Shown piece by piece: positions 53,466 through 63,958 of a stretch of DNA of 64,000 bases (position 1 is the stretch's first letter; each line of letters opens with the position of its first letter). Both the position numbers and the translations under genes were made by a program. The notes below the pieces were generated by a model. The model saw only the letters and a list, made by a program, of their open reading frames with translations. It ran no database searches and was not told the origin of the DNA. The stretch spans positions 88,838 to 152,837 of the forward strand of contig JAFEEG010000006.1 of assembly GCA_018241225.1 (NCBI GenBank). The letters run 5' to 3'. This DNA comes from Pseudomonadota bacterium (GTDB lineage: Bacteria > Pseudomonadota > Gammaproteobacteria > Burkholderiales > Burkholderiaceae_C).

Positions 53466-53843
53466 TTACTTGCGCGCCTGTGACGAGTCCATGGCCACGT
53501 ACGACTTGCTGGCCTGCTCGTAGGCTGCCTGGTTGCCGCTCAGAGGCGCATCGCCGTAGGCCAGGCCGGCCAGACCGGTCTTGGACCAGGCCACCGCATC
53601 GGCGCTGACCTGGGCCCGGTTGTTCTGGCTGACCTGCGCAAACTCGCGCGGATTGCCTTCGGGGTAGCCCAGCGTGGGCGCGGTGGCGAGCCATTGCTTG
53701 GTCTGCGCCGCGACCTGTTCGTGCGTGGCCTGCGTGGGCAGGGGCTGGGGACGCGGATCGCCTTCGGAATAGTCTGCAAACGCAGGCATTGCCGCGGCAG
53801 CCAGGGACAAGGAAAGAACGGCGGCAGAGATGGTCTTGTGCAT
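53466..53843 (-). CDS. Small secreted protein with internal repeats
   Basis: A 125-residue protein with a clear signal peptide (MHKTISAAVLSLSLAAAAMPAFA). The mature part contains two degenerate ~35-residue units, each opening with an aromatic-x-E-G-D/N-P-R pattern: YSEGDPRP and YPEGNPRE. These share Q, QV, A, W and T at equivalent positions (11 identities over 31). A partial third unit may begin at YGDAPL. I do not recognise a family. It has its own terminator and lies between the glyQ and asparaginase genes. Confidence 0.8.
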   Translation of the reverse strand: MHKTISAAVLSLSLAAAAMPAFADYSEGDPRPQPLPTQATHEQVAAQTKQWLATAPTLGYPEGNPREFAQVSQNNRAQVSADAVAWSKTGLAGLAYGDAPLSGNQAAYEQASKSYVAMDSSQARK

Positions 53844-54029
53844 CGAATAACTCCCTATTTTGAGATGTGACAGCTTGAGAATCGTGCGGCGAAGTACATG
53901 GCAACGCCGTCCAGAGCCCGCGCATTTTGGAGTAGTGCGCGGGGCGGACTGTCAATCAAAAGTCAGTGGAGGGTTGCTCGTGCAAATTCACAACACTGCT
54001 CACCATCGTTTGCTGCATTTCTGCGCCTT

Positions 54030-55289
<1,260 letters not shown>

Positions 55290-55294
55290 TCAGC

Positions 55295-56917
55295 TCAATC
55301 CCGCGGCGCCGAGCTGCGCTGCGCACCCAGCCGGCGCGCCCGCATGCGCCCCGCCAACGTGGCCGCCACGATCGACAAGGCGCCGATCCACAGCGGCCAG
55401 AGGCCGTACTTGGAAACCCAGCGGGCGTAAGGCGTGAGGCCGTTGCGGCCTTCCACCTGCGCATTGAGTACGCCGCGTGTCATGCGCGGCAGCTCGTGCG
55501 TGACGCGGCCGCGGTGGTCGATGACCACCGTCGCGCCCGTGTTGGTGGCGCGAACCATGGGCCGCTCGAACTCGATGGCGCGCATGCGCGAGATGGCGCG
55601 GTGCTGGTCGATGGCGATGGTGTCGCCGAACCACGCGATGTTGCTCACGTTGAGCAGGACGGTGGGCGCATGCGCCTCGTCGCGGAAGTTCGCGCCGATT
55701 TCGTCGCCGAAGAGGTCCTCGTAGCAGATGTTGGGCGCAAGACGCTGCCCCTGCCACTCGAATGAAGGTTGAGCCAGCCCGCCGCTGCGGAAGTCGCCCA
55801 GCGGGATGTTCATCAAGTTCGTGAACCAGCGAAACATCGATGGAACGAACTCGCCGAAAGGCACCAGGTGCGCCTTGTCGTAGCGGTAGGGCTGCGCTCG
55901 GCCTGGCGCAAAGCCCAGCACCGAATTGGTGTAGTCGCGGCCACTGCCCAATGGCACGCCGACGATCGCCGCCTGGTCGCCAGAGGCATAGCGCTGTGCG
56001 ATAGCGTCGAGGTAGCCCGGCGGCAACTGGGCGGGCAACAGCGGCAGCGCCGTTTCTGGCGTGATCACCAGTGGAGCCCGGTTGGCCATGAGTTGCTCGC
56101 CGTACCAGCGCAAGGCCACCGCAATGCCGCCGCCTGGAACAAATTTCTCGTCTTGCGGAATGTTGCCCTGGAGCAGCGCCAGGTCGACGCGGCCGGCACT
56201 TTCGGCGAGCGCAGATGGTTTGCAGTCGGTACGAAGGCACTGCGATGCCGTTCCGCCATAGAGCAGAAATGCCGCCAGCAACACGGGAAGCACCCAGGAC
56301 CGCATGCGCCGCGGATCGAGGCTGGGCGTGCGGGCCAGCAGCACGGCAATGATGGCGGCCAGTGCGCCAATGCCGTAGACCCCCACGCTGCGCGCAAAGA
56401 CCATCAGCGGCCCGTCCACATGGGCATAGCCGCCGGCGCCCCACGGAAAGCCGGTGAACAGGGTGTTGCGCAGCAGCTCGGCCATGGTCCACAGGGCAGC
56501 GAACAGCAATGCCGAGGGCAGCATGCGGCGCGGCGCCCAGCGCGCGTAGAGTGCACCGGCCAGCCCGTAGTACAGGGACAGCGCCGCAGAAAGCAGGAAG
56601 GTCGCCAGCGCGGCAAGCGGCGCCGCCAGCCCGCCATAGGTATGCATGGAAACATAGAGCCACCAGGTGGCGCCGCATAGCCATGCCGTGGCAAAGGCCC
56701 AGGCGGCATAGCCGGCGCGGCGCCAGGCGCCGGACGGGTTACCGGCACGGATCTGGTCGAGCAGCCACACGAGCAGGCCCAGCGAAACCAGTTGCAGCCA
56801 CCATTGTGGCTGTCCGTTCGTCGGCCATGCAATCGAAGCAGCCTGCGCGAGGCCCGCCACCCAGGGCAACAGCCGGCCCAGCCAGGGGCTCGGCCGGGTG
56901 TGAGGCGCGGTGTTCAA
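55295..56917 (-). CDS. lnt: Apolipoprotein N-acyltransferase
   Basis: Adds the third acyl chain to lipoproteins at the inner membrane. The 540-residue protein has an N-terminal half of five to seven transmembrane helices and a nitrilase-like periplasmic domain with the Glu-Lys-Cys triad: ITPETALPLLP (~287), YRYDKAHLVPFGE (~346) and APNICYEDLFGDE (~400). It ends with one more hydrophobic helix and a basic tail. Its predicted start is a TTG overlapping the corC stop (TTGA), as expected in this tightly coupled pair. Confidence 0.95.
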   Translation of the reverse strand: MNTAPHTRPSPWLGRLLPWVAGLAQAASIAWPTNGQPQWWLQLVSLGLLVWLLDQIRAGNPSGAWRRAGYAAWAFATAWLCGATWWLYVSMHTYGGLAAPLAALATFLLSAALSLYYGLAGALYARWAPRRMLPSALLFAALWTMAELLRNTLFTGFPWGAGGYAHVDGPLMVFARSVGVYGIGALAAIIAVLLARTPSLDPRRMRSWVLPVLLAAFLLYGGTASQCLRTDCKPSALAESAGRVDLALLQGNIPQDEKFVPGGGIAVALRWYGEQLMANRAPLVITPETALPLLPAQLPPGYLDAIAQRYASGDQAAIVGVPLGSGRDYTNSVLGFAPGRAQPYRYDKAHLVPFGEFVPSMFRWFTNLMNIPLGDFRSGGLAQPSFEWQGQRLAPNICYEDLFGDEIGANFRDEAHAPTVLLNVSNIAWFGDTIAIDQHRAISRMRAIEFERPMVRATNTGATVVIDHRGRVTHELPRMTRGVLNAQVEGRNGLTPYARWVSKYGLWPLWIGALSIVAATLAGRMRARRLGAQRSSAPRD

Positions 56918-57792
56918 TCCGCTGCGTCGCCGCCGCGCGCGGGCGACACCTTGAACCAGCGCACCGCACCGCCTTTGGTGTGCAGCACGAAGAAGTCGAA
57001 GCCGCCGATGGTGTGGTGCTCGCCGCGCTTGGGCACGTGGCCCATCTCGTGGGCGATGAGGCCACCGATGGTCTCGAAGTCTTCCGAGAGCTGCTCTTCG
57101 TTGAGCTCGATGGCAAAGGCCTCGGCCACGCGCTCGACAGGCGTGTCGCCCGAAACGCGATAGGTGTGGTCGGCCAGCCCGAAGATGTCGCCTTCGTCTT
57201 CGGCAATGTCGAACTCGTCCTCGATCTCGCCCACGATCTGCTCGAGCACGTCCTCGATGGTGATCAGGCCGGCCACGCGACCAAACTCGTCGATGACGAC
57301 GGCCAGGTGGTTGCGGTTGCCGCGAAACTCGCGCAGCAGGTCGTTCAGGCCTTTGCTTTCGGGAACGAAGGTGGCCGGGCGCAGCAGTGCGCGGATCGAC
57401 AGCGAAGGCGAGCGTTGCAGCTTGAGCAGGTCCTTGGCCAGCAGGATCCCGATGATGTTTTCCTTGTCGCCTTCGTAGACGGGAAATCTCGAGTGGGCGG
57501 TGTCGATCACCGTGTGAATCAGCGTCTCGAGCGGATCATCGATGTTGACAAGGTCCATGCGCGGCGCGGCGACCATCACGTCGCCGGCCGTCATGTCGGC
57601 CATGCGCAAGACGCCTTCGAGCATGACGCGCGACTCTGCGCCGATCACGTCGTTGTCCTCGGCGTCGGCCAGGGTTTCGATCAGCTCGTCGCGCGAGTCT
57701 GGTCCGGGATGGATGAACTCGACGAGCTTCTGGAGAAAACTGCGCTTGTCTTCCCGCTCGTTGTTGGGGCGGTCAGGGTGTGGGTCTGCCAC
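56914..57792 (-). CDS. corC: CorC/HlyC-family CBS-domain protein
   Basis: A 292-residue cytoplasmic protein with two CBS domains (DVMVAAPRMDLVNIDDPLETLIHTVIDTAHSRFPVYEGDKENIIGILLAKDLL, and FRGNRNHLAVVIDEFGRVAGLITIEDVLEQIVGEIEDEFD) and a C-terminal transporter-associated domain (VERVAEAFAIELNEEQLSEDFETIGGLIAHEMGHVPKRGE). These soluble CorC proteins are linked to magnesium/cobalt efflux. It overlaps lnt by four bases and leads the corC-lnt pair. Confidence 0.94.
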   Translation of the reverse strand: MADPHPDRPNNEREDKRSFLQKLVEFIHPGPDSRDELIETLADAEDNDVIGAESRVMLEGVLRMADMTAGDVMVAAPRMDLVNIDDPLETLIHTVIDTAHSRFPVYEGDKENIIGILLAKDLLKLQRSPSLSIRALLRPATFVPESKGLNDLLREFRGNRNHLAVVIDEFGRVAGLITIEDVLEQIVGEIEDEFDIAEDEGDIFGLADHTYRVSGDTPVERVAEAFAIELNEEQLSEDFETIGGLIAHEMGHVPKRGEHHTIGGFDFFVLHTKGGAVRWFKVSPARGGDAAD

Positions 57793-57881
57793 TGCAGGAG
57801 GGCGGAAGTTGGGGGAAGTACAAGGATACCGGATTGGCCGGTCGCCCTGATGAAACTCCCTTCACACCTCTTTCGGGGCGC

Positions 57882-58616
57882 TCAGGCCGAAGACTTGTCG
57901 CGAGCCTCTTGCACGCCCCGGCGCACTTCCTGCAAGCCAGCCAGGAAGGCCCAGAACTGCTTGGCCCGGGTCTTGAGCTGGAAGTCGATCTCGGCGAAAT
58001 GGTCGAGCGCGATTTCGCTCATGCGACTGTCGAGCGTGGGCTCGGGAAGCTCCAGGTGAGCCTCCGATTCGGAGCCGCTGCGCACCACGCTGGCGCCGGC
58101 TTTGCGGGCGATCTTGAGCATGGCGGCGTTTTCGCTGAGCGCGTGGATGAACAGCATGCGCACATCGGCATTGCGCGCGGTAACTTCGGCCCGCTCGAAC
58201 AGGCGGGCGCCGTAGCCACGCCCGCGCGCGTGCTTGGAGACGGAAACGCCGAACTCCGCGCACTCGTTGGGCTGCCCCTCCGGCGCGAACGCCAGGTGGG
58301 CCATGGCGATCAACTCGAGGCGGCGGTTATAGATGCCGAACAGTTCGTCGCGCTCGAAGTCCAGTCCGTCGACGTAGCGGCGGATCTGTTCGTCCGAGGC
58401 GCTGTAGCCAAAGCGAAGATAACGGTCGTGCGCGTCCAATGCCAGCAGATGCTTGGCGATGCGCTCGCGCTCATCGGGGCCGATCGAACGGATCGGCACC
58501 AGAACGGGCTGCTGGTGGGCCGCGGGGGTCGAGGCGCTACGGGGCTCGATCATCGGCATTCTGAGAAAGGAACCGGCGCCCAGCGAGGCTTTGAAAATGG
58601 CCATGGCTTGATGCAT
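57882..58616 (-). CDS. GNAT-family N-acetyltransferase
   Basis: A 244-residue protein with an acetyltransferase core near residues 60-190: IGPDERERIAKHLLALDAHDRYLRFGY, HLAFAPEGQPNECAEFGVSVSKHARGRGYGARLFERAEV (acetyl-CoA motif R/QxxGxG/A as ARGRGYGA) and LFIHALSENAAMLKIARKAGA. The N-terminal ~30 residues are Ala/Gly/Pro-rich. The extra C-terminal helical tail is not typical of the minimal family. The substrate is unknown. A promoter-like TTGGAT-N16-TATATT lies so close to the first ATG that the mRNA could be leaderless. Confidence 0.86.
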   Translation of the reverse strand: MHQAMAIFKASLGAGSFLRMPMIEPRSASTPAAHQQPVLVPIRSIGPDERERIAKHLLALDAHDRYLRFGYSASDEQIRRYVDGLDFERDELFGIYNRRLELIAMAHLAFAPEGQPNECAEFGVSVSKHARGRGYGARLFERAEVTARNADVRMLFIHALSENAAMLKIARKAGASVVRSGSESEAHLELPEPTLDSRMSEIALDHFAEIDFQLKTRAKQFWAFLAGLQEVRRGVQEARDKSSA

Positions 58617-58920
58617 GCCTCAAATATAAGGGTTTTCCCTGAGAATCCAAGCACCTGCGGGACATGTCCATTCAGTATCCGGGGCGTTCTGCCAAGGTTT
58701 GCTCAACGCGGGTGGACCATGCAACTGAAAGGTGGGCGCCCCATGAACTTAGTCGAATCCTGAAGGGACGCAAGTTCTGTGCGATCCACGCAATCCCCAG
58801 TTGCCTTGTCGCCCAAGGTCGCGTTCGCGACAGGAATCGGGCGCGCGTGGGCGCCCGCTAGGACAAGCCCGCTGTAAGGCGCTCGGATGCTTGCGGAGAA
58901 TGCGGGCCAAAGGAGATTGC
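58617..58920. other. 304-bp divergent intergenic region
   Basis: Between the GNAT gene (minus) and the acyl-CoA ligase (plus). On the minus side, TTGGAT-N16-TATATT ends six bases before the GNAT ATG. On the plus side, AGGAG lies just upstream of the ligase ATG. I saw no other gene, repeat or strong hairpin in it. Confidence 0.5.
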
Positions 58921-60609
58921 ATGCAGACATCTGTGCTCAAGAATTACCCCGCCGGCGTACCTCATACAGTTGACCCGGAGCAATTTGGATCTCTGGGGCA
59001 GCTTTTCGAAGAATCCTTCAAGCGATACGCGCAGCGGCCATTCTCGGTGTGCATGGAGCAATGGATGTCCTACGCGGAGCTGGACGAACTCTCCGCGGCG
59101 CTGGGCGCATGGTTGCAAGACAAGGGTTTGGAGCCGGGGGCCCGAGTGGCCATCATGCTTCCCAACATTCCTCAGTTTGCGGTGACGATGGCTGCCGTGC
59201 TTCGCGCGGGCTACACCTGCGTCAATGTCAATCCGCTCTACACGGCCCGCGAACTGGAACACCAACTCAAGGATTCGGGGGCAACCTCGATCATCATCCT
59301 CGAGAACTTCGCTCAGACGCTGGAGCAAGTGATTTCGCGCACCAAGGTCCAGCATGTGGTGCTGACCGCGATGGGCGACCTGCTCGGCGGCATGTATGGC
59401 CGTTGGATTACCTTTGCGGTGCGCAACCTCGCGAAGATGGTGCCGCCATTCAAGCTGCCGCTGGACCAGGCACGGACGGTGACTCGCTTTCCCGATGCGC
59501 TTGCGGCGGGGCGCTCTCGCAAGCTGGCGCCCAGCGGGAGCACGCTCGATTCGGTCGCCTTCTTGCAGTACACCGGCGGGACGACCGGCCAGTCCAAGGG
59601 CGCCGTGCTTACGCACCGGAATATCGTCGCCGCCACACTCCAGGCAGAGGCCTGGTTCAGCCCCGCACTCGGGCGCGCGGGAGACCTCAGCAAGATCAAC
59701 AGCATTGCAGCGCTGCCGCTGTATCACATCTTCGCGCTTACCTTGTGTCTGCTGGCGATCCGTCAAGGCTCGCACCTGACGCTGATCCCCAATCCGCGGG
59801 ACATGCGGAAGTTCATCGCAGTGCTCAAGAAGCGGCCGTTTCACATGCTGCCTGCCGTCAACACATTGTTCAACGGTCTGCTGATGCAGCCGGAGTTCAA
59901 GAGCCTGGACTTCTCTTCGCTCTTCGTATCGCAAGCCGGCGGCATGGCCGCGTCCGAAGGCACGGCCAAGCGCTGGAAGGAGGCCACTGGTTGCACGATG
60001 ATCGAAGGCTGGGGAATGAGCGAGACATGTGCCATTGGCACCAACAATCCGGTCATGAGCCAGCAGTTCAGCGGCACGATCGGCCTGCCGCTGCCAGGCA
60101 TCGATATCGCCATCAAGGATGACGCCGGCCATACGGTTTCAGATGGCGAAGCGGGCGAACTCTGCATCAAGGGGCCGAACGTGATGGTCGGCTACTACAA
60201 CCAGCCGGTTGAAACGGCCGCTGCATTCACTGCAGACGGGTTCATGCGCACTGGCGATATCGCTGTCATGCAGGACGACGGTCACTGCCGTATCGTCGAT
60301 CGCAAGAAGGACATGATTTTAGTCAGCGGCTTCAATGTCTTTCCGAACGAGCTGGAAAACGTGATTTCGCTTTGCCCCGGTGTTGTCGAATGCGCCGCTG
60401 TTGGCGTGCCGGACGAGAAGCAAGGCGAGGCAATCAAGGTGTTTGTCGTCCGGCGCGACACTTCGCTGAGCGAGGATGACGTGCTTCGCTACTGCCACGA
60501 CCGATTGACCGGCTACAAACGGCCCAAGCACATCGAGTTCAGAGACGCACTGCCCAAGACGAACGTGGGCAAGATCCTGCGGCGCGAGTTGCGTACCGCG
60601 GCGCATTGA
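58921..60609 (+). CDS. fadD: Long-chain acyl-CoA ligase (FadD-like)
   Basis: Activates fatty acids to acyl-CoA for beta-oxidation. The 562-residue protein shows VAFLQYTGGTTGQSKGAVLTH, YHIFALTLCLL, EGWGMSETCAIGTNNP, GELCIKGPNVMVGYYNQP, RTGDIAVMQDDGHCRIVDRKKDMILVSGFNVFPNELE and a C-terminal NVGKILRRELR with the catalytic lysine. ATG 58921 has AGGAG upstream and starts MQTSVLKNYPAGVP, a standard FadD N-terminus. It is followed 16 bp later by an MBL-fold gene. Codon choice looks somewhat less GC-biased than in the block to its left. Confidence 0.93.
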   Translation: MQTSVLKNYPAGVPHTVDPEQFGSLGQLFEESFKRYAQRPFSVCMEQWMSYAELDELSAALGAWLQDKGLEPGARVAIMLPNIPQFAVTMAAVLRAGYTCVNVNPLYTARELEHQLKDSGATSIIILENFAQTLEQVISRTKVQHVVLTAMGDLLGGMYGRWITFAVRNLAKMVPPFKLPLDQARTVTRFPDALAAGRSRKLAPSGSTLDSVAFLQYTGGTTGQSKGAVLTHRNIVAATLQAEAWFSPALGRAGDLSKINSIAALPLYHIFALTLCLLAIRQGSHLTLIPNPRDMRKFIAVLKKRPFHMLPAVNTLFNGLLMQPEFKSLDFSSLFVSQAGGMAASEGTAKRWKEATGCTMIEGWGMSETCAIGTNNPVMSQQFSGTIGLPLPGIDIAIKDDAGHTVSDGEAGELCIKGPNVMVGYYNQPVETAAAFTADGFMRTGDIAVMQDDGHCRIVDRKKDMILVSGFNVFPNELENVISLCPGVVECAAVGVPDEKQGEAIKVFVVRRDTSLSEDDVLRYCHDRLTGYKRPKHIEFRDALPKTNVGKILRRELRTAAH

Positions 60610-60625
60610 TCAGACGCAGGCAGGC

Positions 60626-61546
60626 ATGACTTTCGAACTGCCGCCGGGTGTCTGTCTGCTTGAGCGCGGGTGGCTGTCCTCCAACAATGTCTTGCTGATG
60701 GGGCGACACGGTACAGCCTTGGTCGATTCTGGCTACACCAGTCATTCGGAGCAGACACTTGGGCTGGTCGACCTCGCGCTATCGGGCCAGCCACTGGATC
60801 TGCTGCTGAACACCCACCTGCATAGTGATCACTGCGGTGGCAACGCGGCTTTGCAAGCCCGCTACCCTGAAGTGAAGACTCTGATTCCCCCAGGAGAATC
60901 CGATGCGGTCCGCCAATGGGATGAGGCGAAGCTGAGCTACCTGGCCACCGGCCAGGCCTGCCCACGCTTTGCATTCGACGACCTGCTGCAGCCAGACACA
61001 TGGCTGGAAATGGGCGACGCCGCATGGCAGATACACGCCGCCCCGGGCCACGACCCACATGCGATCATCCTTTTTGAACCAATTTCCCGTCTACTTATTT
61101 CGGGCGATGCTCTGTGGCAAAGAGGGTTTGGCGTCGTGTTCCCCGAGATGTGGGGGGAGCCGTCATTCGACCAGGTCGGAGCAACGCTCGACCTGATCGA
61201 GTCGCTACGCCCGGCATGCGTGATTCCTGGCCACGGTACAGCGTTCGACGAAGTGGACACCGCCTTGTCTACAGCGCGAGAACGTCTGAATGCCTTCATC
61301 CAGTCACCCGAGAAGCACGCACGACACGCCGTCAAAGTACTGATCAAGTTCAAGCTTCTGGATGCGAGGTGCCTCTCACGTGTCGACTTTGACCGCTGGA
61401 TTGCCAACGTCACCTATCTAGAGCAAGTGCGCCGACGCTTCGCACCCGACGTTAGCATCGAAACGTGGGGAGCCGAGTTGCTCAAAGAATTGGTCAAGAC
61501 TGGTGCCGCACGCGAGCAGGGCGACCTCGTTCTTGACTCACTCTGA
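60626..61546 (+). CDS. MBL-fold metallo-hydrolase
   Basis: A 306-residue metallo-beta-lactamase-fold protein. LLLNTHLHSDHCGGNAALQ is the HxHxDH metal site; IHAAPGHDPHAIILFEP, LLISGDALWQRG and CVIPGHGTAFDEVDTAL supply the other ligands. A C-terminal domain of about 80 residues follows. It differs from the MBL protein at 42 kb and is probably co-transcribed with fadD, so hydrolysis of an acyl-CoA or related thioester is plausible but unproven. The IS66-family element begins 22 bp beyond its stop codon. Confidence 0.9.
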   Translation: MTFELPPGVCLLERGWLSSNNVLLMGRHGTALVDSGYTSHSEQTLGLVDLALSGQPLDLLLNTHLHSDHCGGNAALQARYPEVKTLIPPGESDAVRQWDEAKLSYLATGQACPRFAFDDLLQPDTWLEMGDAAWQIHAAPGHDPHAIILFEPISRLLISGDALWQRGFGVVFPEMWGEPSFDQVGATLDLIESLRPACVIPGHGTAFDEVDTALSTARERLNAFIQSPEKHARHAVKVLIKFKLLDARCLSRVDFDRWIANVTYLEQVRRRFAPDVSIETWGAELLKELVKTGAAREQGDLVLDSL

Positions 61547-61654
61547 GCTTCTGCATTTGCCCTTGGCGGTAAGCGTCCGGCCATCCCGTCTTGATTCCCG
61601 CCGCTCTGGCTAGGAGCATCGTGTTCACTACTCCACTTATTTCTTGGCGGACAC

Positions 61655-62044
61655 GTGAACACTATCGAGGCGACAGCGGTGAAGGGAGAGCGCCGTCGGA
61701 GGCGCCGTCACAGCGATGAATTCAAGGCGAACCTGGTCGCCGCGTGTGCTCGACCCGGTGTATCGATCGCCTCGGTGGCGCTGGCCAATGGCATCAACGC
61801 GAACCTGCTGCGTCGCTGGATGATCGAAGGGGGTCAAGGGCTTCCCGGCCCTGAAGCGACCGCCGAGCTATCGCGCGATCAGGGCAACGGAGCGTTCGTC
61901 GCTGTGCAGCTTGGCGCTGCGCAGCCCTCTCCGGTCCAGGACATCCGCATCGAGCTCAAGCGCGGTGCGACCACAGTGGTTGTGCACTGGCCGAGCAGTG
62001 CATGCGCGGCGAGTGCCGCGTGGCTTCGCGAGATCCTGCGTTGA
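61655..62044 (+). CDS. tnpA: IS66-family TnpA-like accessory protein
   Basis: The first of the three IS66 genes, 129 residues, with a helix-turn-helix: RRRHSDEFKANLVAACARPGVSIASVALANGINANLLRRWM. The C-terminal part (AVQLGAAQPSPVQDIRIELKRGATTVVVHWP) is typical of IS66 TnpA. The stop overlaps the tnpB start (TTGA). Confidence 0.88.
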   Translation: MNTIEATAVKGERRRRRRHSDEFKANLVAACARPGVSIASVALANGINANLLRRWMIEGGQGLPGPEATAELSRDQGNGAFVAVQLGAAQPSPVQDIRIELKRGATTVVVHWPSSACAASAAWLREILR

Positions 62045-62373
62045 TCCGGATCGAATCGATCTGGATGGCGGTCCAGCCGCTAGACATGCGCGCCGGCACC
62101 GAGGCGGCGCTGGCCCGCGTCGTGGTGGTGTTCGGCGCCGCGCGCCCACATCACGCCTACCTCTTTGCGAACCGGCGCGCCAACCGCATGAAGGTCCTCG
62201 TGCACGACGGCATCGGCGTGTGGCTGGCAGCCAGGCGGCTGAACAGCGGCAAGTTTGCCTGGCCCAAGAACATCGACGGGACGCTCACGTTGAGCCGGCC
62301 GCAGTTCGATGCGTTGGTGCTGGGACTACCTTGGCAACTCGTCGGTGAGGCCGGTGTGATCACCACGTTGTAG
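62041..62373 (+). CDS. tnpB: IS66-family TnpB (Orf2) protein
   Basis: A 110-residue IS66 TnpB: MAVQPLDMRAGTEAALARV, then HHAYLFANRRANRMKVLVHDGIGVWLAARRLNSGKFAWP, close to family consensus. The TTG at 62041 overlapping the tnpA stop is the likely start; an ATG at 62065 begins MAVQPLDMR. Its function in transposition is required but mechanistically unclear. Confidence 0.88.
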   Translation: MIRIESIWMAVQPLDMRAGTEAALARVVVVFGAARPHHAYLFANRRANRMKVLVHDGIGVWLAARRLNSGKFAWPKNIDGTLTLSRPQFDALVLGLPWQLVGEAGVITTL

Positions 62374-62413
62374 CGCGTCCATTGCGGTATCTGCGGATGG
62401 TGCGTGGACATCG

Positions 62414-63958
62414 TTGCCGGCACGATCACTGTCCGTGATCGCCGACGACATCGACACGCTGGACCCGCAAGAGCTTCGCGAGAGGCTGCGCAAGGCGGAC
62501 GCGCAGTTGACGTTCCAGCAGTCGATCATCGACAAGCTCACGCACGAGAACGCGATCCTCAAGCGGCTGAAGTTCGCCGCCAAGAGCGAGGCGTACAACG
62601 CCGAGCAGAAGAGCCTGCTCGAGGAGACGCTGGACACCGATCTGGCCGTCGTCGCCGCGGAGATAGAAGCGCTGCAGGGAACAAGGCTGCGCGCTGAGAG
62701 GCAACAGGCCAAGCGCGAGAATCTGCCTGCAAACCTGCCGCGTCGCGAGATCCACCACGAGCCGGAGAACACCACATGCGGATGCGGCGAGCCGCTACAG
62801 CGAATCGGTGAGGACGTCGCCGAGAAGCTGGACTACCGGCCTGGCCTGTTCACGGTGGAGCGCCACATCCGCGGCAAGTGGGTGTGCAGGTGCTGCGAGA
62901 AGATCACCCAGGCCCCGGTTCCTGCGCATGTGATCGACAAGGGTATGCCAACCACCGGCCTGCTCGCGCAGGTGCTGGTCGCCAAGTACCTGGACCACCT
63001 GCCGCTTTACCGACAGGAAGCGATCTTCGAGCGCGCGGGCCACGTCATCGCCCGCTCGACACTGGCGCAGTGGGTGGGTGAGTGCGGCATGCAGCTTCAG
63101 CCGCTCGTGGACGCGCTGGCGGCAGAGCTCTTGCGACACGACGTGCTGCACGCCGATGAGACCCCAGTGGCGATGCTCAAGCCCGGAATCGGGAAGACCC
63201 ATCGGGCGTACCTGTGGAGCTACTGCACGACGCAGTTCAACCCGATCCAGGGCGTCGTGTTCGACTTCGCCGAAAGCCGGGGCGGCCAGCACGTGCGTGA
63301 CTTCCTCCAGCTCAGCGGCACGAACGCCAAGCCTAGCTGGCAGGGCAAGCTCGTCACCGACGACTTCAGCGGCTACAAGGCCTGCTTCGAGCTCGGGGTG
63401 ACCGAGGTTGGCTGCATGGCTCACGCGCGGCGCAAGTTCCACGAGCTATGGGCCAACCATGGCAGCCCGGTCGGCGAGCAGGCGCTGAAGTTCTTCGGCG
63501 AGCTGTATGACGTCGAGCGAGAGGTGGCCGGAGCCGACAGCGCCGGCAGGCTCGAACTTCGACGACGACGATCAAGGCCAGTGGCCGATGCGTTGCATCA
63601 GTGGATGCGCCAGCAGCGGCAGAAGATCCCCGACGGATCCGCGACCGCCAAGGCAGTCGACTACAACCTCAAACGCTGGGATGCGCTCACGCGCTTCCTG
63701 GAAGACGGCGATCTGCCGATCGACAACAACTGGGTTGAGAACCGCATCCGGCCCATCGCGCTGGGAAGACAGAACTGGTTGTTCGCCGGATCCTTGCGCG
63801 CGGGCAAACGAGCGGCCGCCGTGATGAGTCTGATCCACTCCGCCAAGCTCAATGGGCACGACCCATACGTCTATATCCGCGACGTCCTGTCGCGGCTGCC
63901 GACGCAGCCTGCCAGCAGCATCGAAGAGCTACTGCCTCATCACTGGCAGCACAACTAA
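62414..63958 (+). CDS. tnpC: IS66-family transposase TnpC (DDE)
   Basis: The 514-residue transposase. It has an N-terminal coiled coil (LRKADAQLTFQQSIIDKLTHEN), a cysteine zinc-finger segment (TTCGCGEPLQRIGEDVAEKLDYRPG and GKWVCRCCEKITQAP), the catalytic core with HDVLHADETPVAML and GKLVTDDFSGYKACF (aspartates), and IDNNWVENRIRPIALGRQNWLFAGS carrying the catalytic glutamate. The C-terminus (SAKLNGHDPYVYIRDVLSRLPTQP) is typical. The start is given as TTG 62414; the reading frame is intact. Confidence 0.94.
   Translation: MPARSLSVIADDIDTLDPQELRERLRKADAQLTFQQSIIDKLTHENAILKRLKFAAKSEAYNAEQKSLLEETLDTDLAVVAAEIEALQGTRLRAERQQAKRENLPANLPRREIHHEPENTTCGCGEPLQRIGEDVAEKLDYRPGLFTVERHIRGKWVCRCCEKITQAPVPAHVIDKGMPTTGLLAQVLVAKYLDHLPLYRQEAIFERAGHVIARSTLAQWVGECGMQLQPLVDALAAELLRHDVLHADETPVAMLKPGIGKTHRAYLWSYCTTQFNPIQGVVFDFAESRGGQHVRDFLQLSGTNAKPSWQGKLVTDDFSGYKACFELGVTEVGCMAHARRKFHELWANHGSPVGEQALKFFGELYDVEREVAGADSAGRLELRRRRSRPVADALHQWMRQQRQKIPDGSATAKAVDYNLKRWDALTRFLEDGDLPIDNNWVENRIRPIALGRQNWLFAGSLRAGKRAAAVMSLIHSAKLNGHDPYVYIRDVLSRLPTQPASSIEELLPHHWQHN

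Noticed and set aside
58664-58861. A 65-codon frame in the GNAT-fadD intergenic region
   Set aside because: No ribosome-binding site, no domain, and arginine-rich composition typical of non-coding GC-rich DNA.
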